This document shows, in pieces, positions 18,226 through 26,602 of a DNA stretch of 64,000 nt (position 1 is the stretch's first letter; every line of letters begins with the position of its first letter). The position numbers and the translations under genes were made by a program. The notes beneath the pieces were generated by a model. It was not told the DNA's origin. It worked only from the letters and a program-made list of their open reading frames with translations, and did not search any database. This stretch comes from JAABRU01 sp050180235 (GTDB lineage Bacteria; Desulfobacterota; Desulfobacteria; Desulfobacterales; Desulfococcaceae). The stretch covers positions 1 to 64,000 of the forward strand of contig JBFXEJ010000014.1 of assembly GCA_050180235.1 (NCBI GenBank), read 5' to 3'.

Positions 18226-18258
18226 AAAAACCGGATTTTTCAAAAAAATCCGGTTTTT
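18226..18258. terminator. CCGGATTTTT-family hairpin with T tracts
   Basis: AAAAACCGGATTTTT, a one-base gap, then AAAAAAATCCGGTTTTTTT: a long stem with A and T tracts. It lies between the NikK-like and permease genes (both minus) and could attenuate transcription within cassette B. It is one of the dispersed palindrome family. Confidence 0.55.
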
Positions 18259-18306
18259 TTAATCCAAATACCGGTTTTATTCAGCATAAAAACGATGATG
18301 CGCACT

Positions 18307-19161
18307 TTACCGGACTTCAAAGGTAAAGGACGTATTGTACATGGATTCATCACAGATTTCTTTGTCCGGATACGGGGGTTTGTGGGAAAGCACAATCATC
18401 CAGTATCCTGCTTTTTCCAATGAAATCTCAGCCTGTCCCTGATCCCCGGTGACAGTTTCCGCAGGAAAATGTTTGGCATGACCATGCTGCCCCTTTTCCG
18501 GCTGTTCCTTTTCTGCGTGAGCTTTTTCCGGAGACTTGTGCGGGGCAACGTCTTCGGTTTCAAATCCGGCATAGGTGGCTCTCACATCCATATTGGCCAA
18601 ATCTTTTCCCTCAAACAGAACCTTTACGCCCAGTTTGCTCCCGGCCTTCAGATCCTGCAGCGGTGTCAGGGGAATCACTTCCAGAGCCTGCCCTGCTGCA
18701 TTGCTGAGATTTTTGGCATCATTTCCCGCGATGATTACGGTTTTTGCCACCAAATGAAAATTGGTGCATTTGACTGCATTGGGAATGGATTTTTTGTCAC
18801 CCCATTTTCTGCCTTCGGGCGTCATTGTGAAAAATCCGGATTTGGTTCTGGCTGTAATCAGATAGGCTCCGGCTTTTTCAACTTTCAGTTGATAAAGCGC
18901 AGCAGACACCTTTGCAAGATTTACCGGAAGTCCATCAGGATCCACTGCAAGAATTTCTTCCACCCGATCTTCCGTCACTTCCTGATCCACCCGGCTGGCC
19001 GGATATTTATGCCCCCAGCCAATGCCAATATCCACAGTTGATCCGACTTCAGGATAATAATTTGCAGGATTGAGCCACAGGTTATGGGCCATAACCAAAG
19101 GACAGCTCATCATCAGAAACAAAACAGAATACAGCATGACAGCACAATGTTTGCTTTTCAT
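18307..19161 (-). CDS. NikK/CbiK-like DUF4198 protein with His-rich insert, cassette B
   Basis: A 284-residue exported protein. The signal peptide ends before HNLWLNPANYYPEVGS, the mature N-terminus expected of DUF4198/COG5266 periplasmic Co/Ni transport proteins. GIGWGHKYPASR is another family hallmark. It ends with a conserved Ig-like C-terminal module (YWMIVLSHKPPYPDKEICDE). Unlike the cassette A homologue it carries a charged His/Glu/Lys stretch (about 206-235, with HAEKEQPEKGQHGHAKH) that may buffer metal. It sits 126 bases downstream of the tandem methylase and 136 upstream of the permease. Confidence 0.78.
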   Translation of the reverse strand: MKSKHCAVMLYSVLFLMMSCPLVMAHNLWLNPANYYPEVGSTVDIGIGWGHKYPASRVDQEVTEDRVEEILAVDPDGLPVNLAKVSAALYQLKVEKAGAYLITARTKSGFFTMTPEGRKWGDKKSIPNAVKCTNFHLVAKTVIIAGNDAKNLSNAAGQALEVIPLTPLQDLKAGSKLGVKVLFEGKDLANMDVRATYAGFETEDVAPHKSPEKAHAEKEQPEKGQHGHAKHFPAETVTGDQGQAEISLEKAGYWMIVLSHKPPYPDKEICDESMYNTSFTFEVR

Positions 19162-19240
19162 TTTATAAGTCCTCCGTGTTCAAGGGGATTTCCCCCTGAT
19201 TTTTTTGATTAGGGGTTTTCCAAAAAACAATTTACCCACT

Positions 19241-19267
19241 GTAGGGGCGACCGGCCGGTCGCCCCTG
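19241..19267. repeat. GGGGCGACCGGCCGGTCGCCCC palindrome
   Basis: A perfect GC-rich inverted repeat (GGGGCGACC pairs GGTCGCCCC) just after the stop of the tandem methylase gene. It resembles widespread REP-type palindromes and may protect or end the message. Confidence 0.5.
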
Positions 19268-19287
19268 CGAATCTTTTGGCAGTTCAA

Positions 19288-20958
19288 TTACTTGTTAATA
19301 CGATCTACGCTGTAATTGAGAAAATCACCCACATAGAGCAGATACTCAAAGGGAAGTTTGTCCCCGCCTGTCTGTGCGAGAATGGAACCCAGCGTACCGT
19401 GCATCACTTTTTCCTTTTCCGCATATCCCGCACTGAAGACAATGGCCACCGGTGTATCAGCAGGATAATGTCTGGACAGGCTGTCAACGAACTTCTTAAA
19501 TTCCGTGCGCATGGTGAAAAGCACCATGGTGCTTTGGTGAACAGCCATTTCTTCCACAGTCCAGCCCGAAGCAAGAATGACCGAATGCGCAGTTTTGCCC
19601 TCAGTGACACCTGCACGCAAAGCAGCATTGGCAGCATTGAAAGCACTCAGTCCGGGTACAACTTCAGTGTCCAGATCACGCAGTTCTGTCAGCGACCAGG
19701 AACAGGGGCCGTACACCAGCGGATCGCCGCTGTCGAGCATGGCAACGGTTTTGCCTTCGGCCACTGCCTTGCGTACCAGAGCAGCAAATTCTGTCTGTTT
19801 CTGATGATATTCCTCACAGCTCATTTTTTCATTGGCTTTCTCTGCTTCTGAAACCTCTTTGCATTCCTTGCCATAAAAGGGAAACAGGCGATGATAGCCG
19901 TCAAGCACTTCTTTTCCGGCAAGAAGTTCGCCGAATTTATCGCTGATTCTTTTCCCGGCAAAAATCAGATCCGCGTCTTTGATGACCTTCACTGCCCGCA
20001 GAGTGGCCAAATCCGGATCTCCGGGGCCTACGCCCACCAGATAAAATTTGCCTTTGCCTGTTTTGGCTGCTGCCTGTTCCGGTCTGTACTGGGCATTTGC
20101 CAGAGCTTTGCCCACATACACAATGGACAGACGTTCATCCGGATAGGAAGTAGCTGCCGCAAATCCGCCCACAGTTCCCAGTACAGCTTTCTGACTGCCG
20201 CTTATACCGGCATTGGAGACAATGGCCGCAGGCGTATCAGCAGCATAGACTTTGGCAAGCCGGGCAAACAGTTCTTTCATATCCCGCGGCATGAAAATGA
20301 TCATGGTGGCCTGTTCATGTCCTGCCAGATTTTCAAGGCTGTCTTTGTGATTTTCCTTCTGAAAAGGAGCAGTGAGAATCACTTCCCCCAGACTCACCTG
20401 CAGCGCTGCATTCGCGGCATTGAAGGAACTCAGACCTGGCACCACGACCGGATTGAGATCATGAAGTTCCCTCAGACTCCATATATCCGGCCCGTAAATG
20501 GTGGGATCTCCGCTGCTGAGCATCGCCACTTTTTTGCCCGCCTGAACTGCCTCACGCACCAGCCCGGCAAACTCGGCCTGCTTTTTGTGATATTCCTCAC
20601 AGTTCATGCCATGTTCGGGGTTTTCCTTCTGGGGAACCTGGGAACAGTCCTTACCGTAAAAACGGAACAGCACTCCATAGCCGTCTTTGACCTGTTTGGC
20701 AGAAAAATCCACATGGGAAGCCAGCTTTTCCTGTTTCTTCGGATCACAGAAAACCATATCAGCCTGACGGATCACTTCCAGGGCTCTGGGTGTCAGCAGG
20801 TCAGCATCTCCGGGGCCGATGCCCACAATGTGGAAACTTCCTTTGGAAGCGACTTCCGCACCAGAGGCCGGTGTCATAAATCCGGCCAGAACAAGACAGT
20901 GAACGGCCAGCACCAGACAGGCCATCCGGTTTTTTTCCTTTGTCCATTTTGCTTTCAT
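19288..20958 (-). CDS. Exported tandem tetrapyrrole methylase-family protein
   Basis: A 556-residue protein: signal peptide (hydrophobic about 12-28, cleavage near PASGA), then two complete tetrapyrrole-methylase domains. Domain 1 starts at GIGPGDADLLTPRA (about 46) with SSGDPTIYGP at 148-157. Domain 2 starts at GVGPGDPDLATLRA (about 309) with DSGDPLVYGP at 409-418. Both keep the SAM-binding GDPxxYG motif and the PGLSxFNAANAAL loop. Each has a Cys-containing insert (FYGKDC...NCEEYH and FYGKEC...SCEEYH), showing internal duplication. ATG at 20958 or TTG at 20964 is the likely start (AAGGAG). Periplasmic location should deny it SAM; a binding role is inferred. It follows TonB receptor B. Confidence 0.87.
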   Translation of the reverse strand: MKAKWTKEKNRMACLVLAVHCLVLAGFMTPASGAEVASKGSFHIVGIGPGDADLLTPRALEVIRQADMVFCDPKKQEKLASHVDFSAKQVKDGYGVLFRFYGKDCSQVPQKENPEHGMNCEEYHKKQAEFAGLVREAVQAGKKVAMLSSGDPTIYGPDIWSLRELHDLNPVVVPGLSSFNAANAALQVSLGEVILTAPFQKENHKDSLENLAGHEQATMIIFMPRDMKELFARLAKVYAADTPAAIVSNAGISGSQKAVLGTVGGFAAATSYPDERLSIVYVGKALANAQYRPEQAAAKTGKGKFYLVGVGPGDPDLATLRAVKVIKDADLIFAGKRISDKFGELLAGKEVLDGYHRLFPFYGKECKEVSEAEKANEKMSCEEYHQKQTEFAALVRKAVAEGKTVAMLDSGDPLVYGPCSWSLTELRDLDTEVVPGLSAFNAANAALRAGVTEGKTAHSVILASGWTVEEMAVHQSTMVLFTMRTEFKKFVDSLSRHYPADTPVAIVFSAGYAEKEKVMHGTLGSILAQTGGDKLPFEYLLYVGDFLNYSVDRINK

Positions 20959-21032
20959 TCGCAATTCTTTCTCCTTTTCTTTGCAGTTCATTTCATCCTC
21001 ATGAAATGTTTGTAACTATAGTATTTTCCTAA

Positions 21033-21127
21033 ACTTTTGTCCTCTGTGCAAAAAACCGCTCCGCTTAATTTTTGCACTCCACCATCGGGTTTTGCAGAGG
21101 ACAGAAGTTGGTAAAAGAACTATAAAT
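21033..21127. repeat. About 93-bp inverted-repeat element, copy 2
   Basis: Nearly identical to 9988-10080, with outer arms CTTTTGTCCTCTG and CAGAGGACAGAAG. It occupies the same slot, upstream of the exported methylase and downstream of the TonB receptor. It is more conserved than the flanking genes, which points to recent spread or to a shared function. Confidence 0.7.
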
Positions 21128-21162
21128 GGGCTGTCAAAAAGGTTTCTTTACATCGTAAAAAC

Positions 21163-21195
21163 GGCATCCTGCCGTTTTCGGTGCGGCAGGATGCC
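21163..21195. terminator. Hairpin after TonB receptor B
   Basis: GGCATCCTGCCG (21163-21174) pairs perfectly with CGGCAGGATGCC (21184-21195) just downstream of the receptor stop. There is no long T run on the minus strand, so termination is uncertain; it may be a REP sequence. Confidence 0.4.
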
Positions 21196-21235
21196 GCCCC
21201 CTACGGAAAATTGGCAGAGGAATTCTTTGCTCTGA

Positions 21236-23332
21236 CTAAAACTTCAGGCTCAGAGATGCACCAAAGGTGCGATCCGTGGCCGGATAACCTGACCCGTTTT
21301 TGTATTCCTCATCAAAGAGATTTTTGACATAGAGCTTGAGTTTGACGTCCCTAATATGGCGATCATCTTTAAAAAGCACCTGCTGAACGGCAAAATCAAA
21401 AACATGATGAGCAGGGTTTTCCTCTTCCGTAAAATACCAGACATCCGGTTCAATCTCTTCCGATACCTCAATGACTTCATCACTTTGATAGTAATAATCC
21501 AGCATAAGACTTGTTTTCTCAAAAAGCTGGTATGCCAATCCCGCTGTCACGCGATGCTCCGCGCGTTCATCCAACTCGGTTTCACCTGCTGGCTCATCTC
21601 CCTGATTGTCAAATTTCTGCCAGGCATAGGTCAGATAAAAAGACAGTTTGTCTGTCAGATGTCCGCCCAGATCCAAATCCACGCCATGACGGTAAACTTC
21701 TTCCAGATTGATCTTGTAGTCACTGTAGCGGAGACTTCCTGCATTGGCTCCGGAATAATTTGCATATGAGCTGTTGGAGCATATATAGTCTTTGATCTGA
21801 TAGAACGCGTAATTCACTTTCAGGCCGATATCGCCCCAAACCCGCCGGTTGAACACCAGGTCATAACCCATGCCGTGTTCAGGTTCCAGCCAGGCTCCTG
21901 CGGGCTTGCCCTGGGGATTGTAGTCGCCGTGGTTGTCCGGAGCGCGCCAGATTTTGCTGACACCCAGGGAAAGTGATGTGTCCTGTAGCCAGGAAGCCAT
22001 CTGATCCATTTTCCATGTGAGAAAGGATTTGGGGACAAATTCATCCCAGTCCCGATCAATAATATCCTCTCTTCCGGTGATCACGCCAAAGTTGGTCACC
22101 TTTATTCCCACATCTTCATAACGCAAGCCCAGACGCAGATCCAGAGAGGACAGAATTCCCCACTGATGCTGCAGAAAAGCCCCTTTTTTTTCAACACGCT
22201 TTGTTTTCTCATCTTCCACACCGTCATCATAAAGCTGGGCCAGATCAAATCCGACTGTGGTGGTGTGTTTGTCCGACCATTTGATTTCATCCTGAATCTT
22301 GCCGCCTTCCTGCCACCACTCGGTATCGGAATGGGCCGGATATGCATCACCGGTTTTGGCATAATAACTCCGGTCACGGCTGTCTTTGCTGTAGTATGCC
22401 CCCAGACTCAGGCGGCCAGCCGGGGAGTCCTGTTCATAATTGAGGCGGTAGGAATAGGAAATGCCGTCCCAGACAGGCTGCTGCCAGGGCGCAAAAGCTG
22501 CGCTTTCCACTTCCGGATAACAGGGATCATAATCCGATCCGGTATTGGTGACAGGAGCTTCGCGATCCACATCCGAATAGGAACCGCTCAGGGTGATAAA
22601 ACCCTCAGACGGCAGAACAAGACCGAAGCGTCCGAAAACCGTATCATTGTCACTGGCATTGTTGCGCAGATAACCGCTGGTGGTGCTCCTTTGATACGCG
22701 AGATCATAGGTAAAAAGATTCGCTGCCCCCTGAATGATGAGGTTGTCGGTCTGTGTATTATAGGAACTGTAACTTGCGATTGCTTTGCCCTCAGGGGTAA
22801 GGGTATCCCTGATTTCAGGCTTTTTCATTTTCATGTTCACAACACCGCCGATGCTTTTGCTGTCAGAAAGGGCAGAATGTGGGCCCGGCAGCAGTTCCAC
22901 CGAATCAATCAGAAACGCGGGCAGCAGGGAATAATCCACAATATTGCTGGATTTTCTGCCCCCGGTTTTCTGCAGGGTCAGCCCTTCTATGGCAGTGACA
23001 AAACGGGTGGCGTCAAAACCCCGCATATAAACGGAATCCACACCGGCATCTGCCTCTGATTCCCCCCGGAAATCAATGATGGCATGACGTTTGAGCACAT
23101 CCACAATGCTGGCCGGCACGCCGACATTGGGAATCTCCTGCACATTGATCACGGTTTTTGCGGGCGTCTGTTCAAGCACTTCGGGAGCGGCTTTTTTTCC
23201 CCTGACCACAACATCATCCAACTGCTGCACCTGCTCCTGCTGTTCCTGTGTGGTTTCAGAAACTACGGGAGCGGCTGGAAGCATCAGAAAAAAAATGCCT
23301 GCCAGCAGAAAAAATACACTGCTTTGTCTCAT
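21236..23332 (-). CDS. TonB-dependent outer-membrane receptor B
   Basis: A 698-residue receptor with a signal peptide (about 1-25), a TonB-box region (LDDVVVRGKKA), a plug (TVINVQEIPNVG, VYMRGFDATRFVTAIEGLTL, VELLPGPHSALSDSKSIGGVVNMKMKKP) and a long beta-barrel ending in aromatic Phe (LSLKF). The plug is a diverged siderophore-type one. It heads cassette B: receptor, exported tandem methylase, NikK-like protein, permease, NikL-like protein. It is not a recent duplicate of receptor A, so the two cassettes are old relatives or independent assemblies of the same parts. The ligand is not identifiable. Confidence 0.9.
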   Translation of the reverse strand: MRQSSVFFLLAGIFFLMLPAAPVVSETTQEQQEQVQQLDDVVVRGKKAAPEVLEQTPAKTVINVQEIPNVGVPASIVDVLKRHAIIDFRGESEADAGVDSVYMRGFDATRFVTAIEGLTLQKTGGRKSSNIVDYSLLPAFLIDSVELLPGPHSALSDSKSIGGVVNMKMKKPEIRDTLTPEGKAIASYSSYNTQTDNLIIQGAANLFTYDLAYQRSTTSGYLRNNASDNDTVFGRFGLVLPSEGFITLSGSYSDVDREAPVTNTGSDYDPCYPEVESAAFAPWQQPVWDGISYSYRLNYEQDSPAGRLSLGAYYSKDSRDRSYYAKTGDAYPAHSDTEWWQEGGKIQDEIKWSDKHTTTVGFDLAQLYDDGVEDEKTKRVEKKGAFLQHQWGILSSLDLRLGLRYEDVGIKVTNFGVITGREDIIDRDWDEFVPKSFLTWKMDQMASWLQDTSLSLGVSKIWRAPDNHGDYNPQGKPAGAWLEPEHGMGYDLVFNRRVWGDIGLKVNYAFYQIKDYICSNSSYANYSGANAGSLRYSDYKINLEEVYRHGVDLDLGGHLTDKLSFYLTYAWQKFDNQGDEPAGETELDERAEHRVTAGLAYQLFEKTSLMLDYYYQSDEVIEVSEEIEPDVWYFTEEENPAHHVFDFAVQQVLFKDDRHIRDVKLKLYVKNLFDEEYKNGSGYPATDRTFGASLSLKF

Positions 23333-23498
23333 TCCTCTGTTTCCTCCTTTGTTCCTCCGTGTTTAACCTGATTTATAAAAAAGTCATCAGGCAGCATCCA
23401 TAACTGCCTGTTCTGCAAAAAATCTGCCCTCTCCGCAGTTCTGCTGAAACCGGAATCTCACCGGAAATCTGAAAAACAGTTGCACAGCAAACTTTGTG

Positions 23499-23641
23499 GA
23501 TAGTGGGTCAACCCGGTTGATAATGTCATCCCTTACGGGATTCTGATTTGTTTTTTCAGTTTTTTTTCTGTAATAATATCAATCTTTACAGATTTTATCA
23601 TCCGGGTGCCAGACCCGAATCAACGGATTTGACCCACTACC
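23499..23641. mobile_element. 143-bp miniature inverted-repeat relative of the local IS1 element
   Basis: The left end GATAGTGGGTCAACCCGGTT and the right end (reading inward GGTAGTGGGTCAAATCCGTT) match the termini of the IS1-family element at 42853-43674. An 8-bp target duplication ACTTTGTG flanks it (23491-23498 and 23642-23649). There is no reading frame, so it is non-autonomous and could be moved by that transposase. It has split a copy of the GAAATCTGAAAA repeat. Confidence 0.85.
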
Positions 23642-23837
23642 ACTTTGTGAGACTTCGTGCCTTTGCGTCTTCGTGGCAGTTTGAAAAAATGAAGACACAC
23701 AAAATTTTTTGCTGAAATCTTTTTCAGATTTCATATCATGAAAAACCGGAATCCGGTTTTCGCAGGAATGAAAAAATGGAAAATCAGATTTTGTGCAGGT
23801 TCATACTGATTGACAGGGAGGAATTTCAGGTATAAAA

Positions 23838-23918
23838 TGAGACTGAAATTCCCCCTTTGGGATTTTCATTTGTACTAAGGCAGCCGATGCGTCCTGGCCG
23901 GGATGCGGCTGCCTTTTT
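23838..23918 (+). ncRNA. Candidate small RNA with own promoter and terminator
   Basis: TTGACA (23810-23815), 15 bases, TATAAA (23831-23836), then about 80 bases without a reading frame, ending in a GGCAGCCG/CGGCTGCC hairpin (23879-23913) followed by TTTTT. No gene follows on the plus strand for several kilobases, so a leader is unlikely. The short promoter spacing lowers confidence. Confidence 0.35.
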
Positions 23919-24143
23919 CTTTGCCAATAGGTTGATGGTTCTGCAAAAAGTCATCAAAGCGCTTTATTCCGGCTTTCGCGGGAATAAGAAAGACTGAAAA
24001 CAGGACTATTTGTCTGATCATCAATATTCTGAATATGTTTAAAAATACCTCCTTTCCCTTACATGGAAATTACCGATGTCTTCACACTCCCGCAGGAGAT
24101 GAGTCTGCATCATTGACGGATTTGAACCATTGCCAAAAAACAA

Positions 24144-25337
24144 TCAGCCCGGGCCTCCCTGTCTGCTGGCAGTTTTTGCCATCTGACCACAGGCACGATC
24201 AGTTTCCTGAGTTCTTTCAATATGGTACAGCAGATTATTTTTGAGCCTGAGCATCTCAGGTTCTTTGCTTCCCGGAGCAAATCGTTTCAGTACTTCCAGT
24301 GCTTTTTCAGACTGGCCGGTCTGCTGTAGGGCTATGACAAAATTCTGCAGCATCCGGGAATCAAATCTGTTCCGCAGACTGCTTTCATACAAAGGCGCAG
24401 CTTTTGAAGGAATGCCCACCTGCATGTGCAAATCCGCGAGCAGCCCTGCTTCCTGCTCAGACAGGGATTCAAGATAGCTGTAAATTGTCAAAGCCACCAG
24501 CGCGGATTTGTGTTTGCTGTCCTGCAACTCCACATGTGCCAGGGCTTTCCACCATTTGGAACAGGTGGGACTCTGCCGCGTCAGAAATTCGGCATAATTG
24601 CAGGCCTCTTTCCGCATACCAAGCTGCATGTACTGGTGAAGCAGTATCTCCTGCCACTGAACCTGTTTTTCACCGCTGTAGTGTTCAGCCAGCAGACGGA
24701 TATGGGGCAGGGCCTGTTTCTGACGGTTTGCAGTGAGCATGGCATGGACAAGATTTTCGCGCCATTCTGTCCGCACCTTTCCGGGATGGTTTCTGAAAAG
24801 TTTTTCAAATGCGGCAATGCCCGGATCAGGCTGTTTTGCCATGAGGTAGGCGGCAGCACTGTAATAAAGATGTTCAGGATTTTTGTCTGAACCGCTGTCA
24901 TAGGCTTTTGAGAAAGCATGACCCGCACGGGAATAATCTCCGAGTTCGTAACAGGCTTTGGCAAGATTCAGCCACGCGGAAACATGGGCCGGATCTTTTT
25001 TCACGGTCTGTTCAAATGCCTCTGCTGCCTGTTTCCATCTGTTCTTCATCATGTGACAGCAGCCTGATGCAAAAAAAACTTCCGGATGACGGCAGCCTTC
25101 AGCATAAGAGGCAGAGGAAGATCCGCATTTGGCCTGAAATGCCCTGAGAATTTCAAGGGCCTGATCATAAGAGTGCCTGTTCATCAGTTTGCCTGCCTCA
25201 GACAGGGCAATCCTTGCGGGCAGGGGAATGTCACTGTTTTTCTGCCCGGCTGCCTGGCTTTGCCGGGAAAAAACAGCAGTCATCGCAAAAAGAATCACAA
25301 AAAAAAGCAGTTTTTTCTTTGTCCTATCCATTTCCAT
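24144..25337 (-). CDS. TPR protein of the TonB2-type operon
   Basis: A 398-residue exported protein with a signal peptide (LLFFVILFAMTAVFSRQSQAAG) and about eight tetratricopeptide repeats (for example PAHVSAWLNLAKACYELGDY and ALEVLKRFAPGSKE near the end). Vibrio-type TonB2 operons end with such a TPR lipoprotein or periplasmic protein thought to organise the Ton complex. The start at 25337 is chosen for AGAGGTG and follows tonB by 22 bases. A longer upstream frame overlaps tonB and has no support. It is the last gene of the B12-riboswitch operon. Confidence 0.8.
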   Translation of the reverse strand: MEMDRTKKKLLFFVILFAMTAVFSRQSQAAGQKNSDIPLPARIALSEAGKLMNRHSYDQALEILRAFQAKCGSSSASYAEGCRHPEVFFASGCCHMMKNRWKQAAEAFEQTVKKDPAHVSAWLNLAKACYELGDYSRAGHAFSKAYDSGSDKNPEHLYYSAAAYLMAKQPDPGIAAFEKLFRNHPGKVRTEWRENLVHAMLTANRQKQALPHIRLLAEHYSGEKQVQWQEILLHQYMQLGMRKEACNYAEFLTRQSPTCSKWWKALAHVELQDSKHKSALVALTIYSYLESLSEQEAGLLADLHMQVGIPSKAAPLYESSLRNRFDSRMLQNFVIALQQTGQSEKALEVLKRFAPGSKEPEMLRLKNNLLYHIERTQETDRACGQMAKTASRQGGPG

Positions 25338-25359
25338 TGTGCACCTCTTTTTTACGGGC

Positions 25360-26121
25360 TTATTCCAGTTCAAACCGCACAGTTGTTTCCACACGGGTAC
25401 TGACCGCTGAGCCCCCCACTTTTCCCGGCTGAAAACGCCAGCCGGAAACGCATCGGACAACACTTTGATCAAAAATGCCTGAGGGTTTGCTTTCCACCAC
25501 TTTGATGCTGCCCACGCTGCCGTCTTTGCTGACCACAAAACGGACACGCACCCAGCCCTCAATTCCCCGGCGTTTGGCAGTCATGGGATATATCGGGGGG
25601 ACTCTGGCCAGCACGGTCAGGGGCGAATCCAGATCGCCTTCGGAAAAGGTCTGGTCCGGAACGCTGACAGGAAAACTTTCTTCCGCCACAGGTGCATTGG
25701 CATCACTTGTGTCAAATATCATTGGCGGCACCACCGGAGGAGGCAGAACCAGTGTATCAGGGCCGGCAGGCAGACGCGGATTGATGGCAAAGGGCAGTGC
25801 CAGTTTTGTCTGCACAGGCTGCCGGATGGAAGGCCGGGGACGGGGCTGCTGGGTCCGGGGCATCGGTTCCGGAGGCTCAGGGGGTTTTTCGGTTTCACGT
25901 TTGACCGGGCTTTCCGGCTGTCTGATGCGAATCACATTGATGGCTGAAACAATCTGCTCAAAATCCGGTTTTTCCCTGACCGGATGCTGCAGATGGGGCA
26001 TAAGGGCAAAAAGAACTATGTTCAGTCCTAAAGCTCCGGCCGCGGCCCACAGCCATGTTATCCAACTGCGGCGGATCATGGTCTCAAAATAGGGGGATTT
26101 TTCCAATGAATCAGTTATCAT
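25360..26121 (-). CDS. tonB: TonB energy-transducing protein
   Basis: A 253-residue protein: a short cytoplasmic N-terminus, one membrane helix (WITWLWAAAGALGLNIVLFAL, about 19-40), a Pro-rich periplasmic spacer (PPEPPEPMPRTQQPRPRP) and a C-terminal TonB domain (PPIYPMTAKRRGIEGWVRVRF, then VVRCVSGWRFQPG). It transmits proton-motive force from ExbB/ExbD to outer-membrane receptors. It is separated from exbD by 478 bases of inserted repeats, so its transcription may depend on read-through or a separate promoter. Likely partners are the three receptors in this window. Confidence 0.9.
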   Translation of the reverse strand: MITDSLEKSPYFETMIRRSWITWLWAAAGALGLNIVLFALMPHLQHPVREKPDFEQIVSAINVIRIRQPESPVKRETEKPPEPPEPMPRTQQPRPRPSIRQPVQTKLALPFAINPRLPAGPDTLVLPPPVVPPMIFDTSDANAPVAEESFPVSVPDQTFSEGDLDSPLTVLARVPPIYPMTAKRRGIEGWVRVRFVVSKDGSVGSIKVVESKPSGIFDQSVVRCVSGWRFQPGKVGGSAVSTRVETTVRFELE

Positions 26122-26599
26122 TATATTTTTCTCTGAGCATATTGCTTCAATGCCGTTTCCTTAAGAAAAGTAAGGAGTACGCTGTCAGCCTTGAATGTGT
26201 GCGTTGCAACAACCGGATTTTTCGGAAAAATCCGGTTTTTCTGTACATCTCAACACATAAAATCAAAGTTGACAAAGCAGGAGTACATAACCAATTTAGC
26301 TTTTATAGAATAGCTGATTGATTAACAAACTGAATTTTCTAAAAAAAATTCAGCTTGTAATCCTATAAAATTCATCGTGGTCATGCAGGAGTGCCAAACT
26401 GAAAGTTTGGCAAAAAAAATCGCCGCCCAAACTTTCAGTTTGGGACTCCCAATCCCGGACTTAGGTGATTTCCATTAATGATTATACCGTTTTTCGCAGG
26501 GCGGGCACAGCTTTTTGTGCCCGCCGTCATGCTGAAACGGCGGGCACAAAAAGCTGTGCCCACCCTGCAATGATGGTACATTTTTTCATGGAAATCGCC
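26122..26599. other. Repeat-filled gap inside the Ton operon
   Basis: Between exbD and tonB, on what should be a continuous operon, lie a CCGGATTTTT palindrome (26210-26240), a pair of CTGAAAGTTTGG palindromes (26391-26450) and a large hairpin element (26461-26602). A half copy of the 12556-12626 inverted repeat is near 26148. No gene is seen. Confidence 0.6.
26210..26240. repeat. CCGGATTTTT palindrome
   Basis: AACCGGATTTTTCGG pairs with AAAAATCCGGTTTTT. It is a member of the dispersed family also at 16669, 18226, 34575, 40115, 43699, 49493 and inside the gene at 15147. Confidence 0.65.
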
Positions 26600-26602
26600 T
26601 TA
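26461..26602. mobile_element. Miniature element with large hairpin, ends in the exbD stop codon
   Basis: The ends TTAGGTGATTTCC and GGAAATCGCCTTA are inverted repeats related to the AGGTGATTTC family. The interior is a long hairpin (GGCGGGCACAGCTTTTTGTGCC-type arms, about 26498-26572). The right end supplies or overlaps the exbD stop codon at 26600-26602. Confidence 0.65.

Larger units (their letters stand above)
23333..24143. other. 810-bp gap filled with nested repeats and an sRNA-like unit
   Basis: No protein gene is seen. From left to right it contains a dispersed GAAATCTGAAAA repeat (about 23460-23745) interrupted by a 143-bp miniature IS1-like element, a promoter-terminator pair with no reading frame (23810-23918), and a CTTTATTCCGGCTTTCGCGG partial palindrome near 23960-23985. 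Confidence 0.6.
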
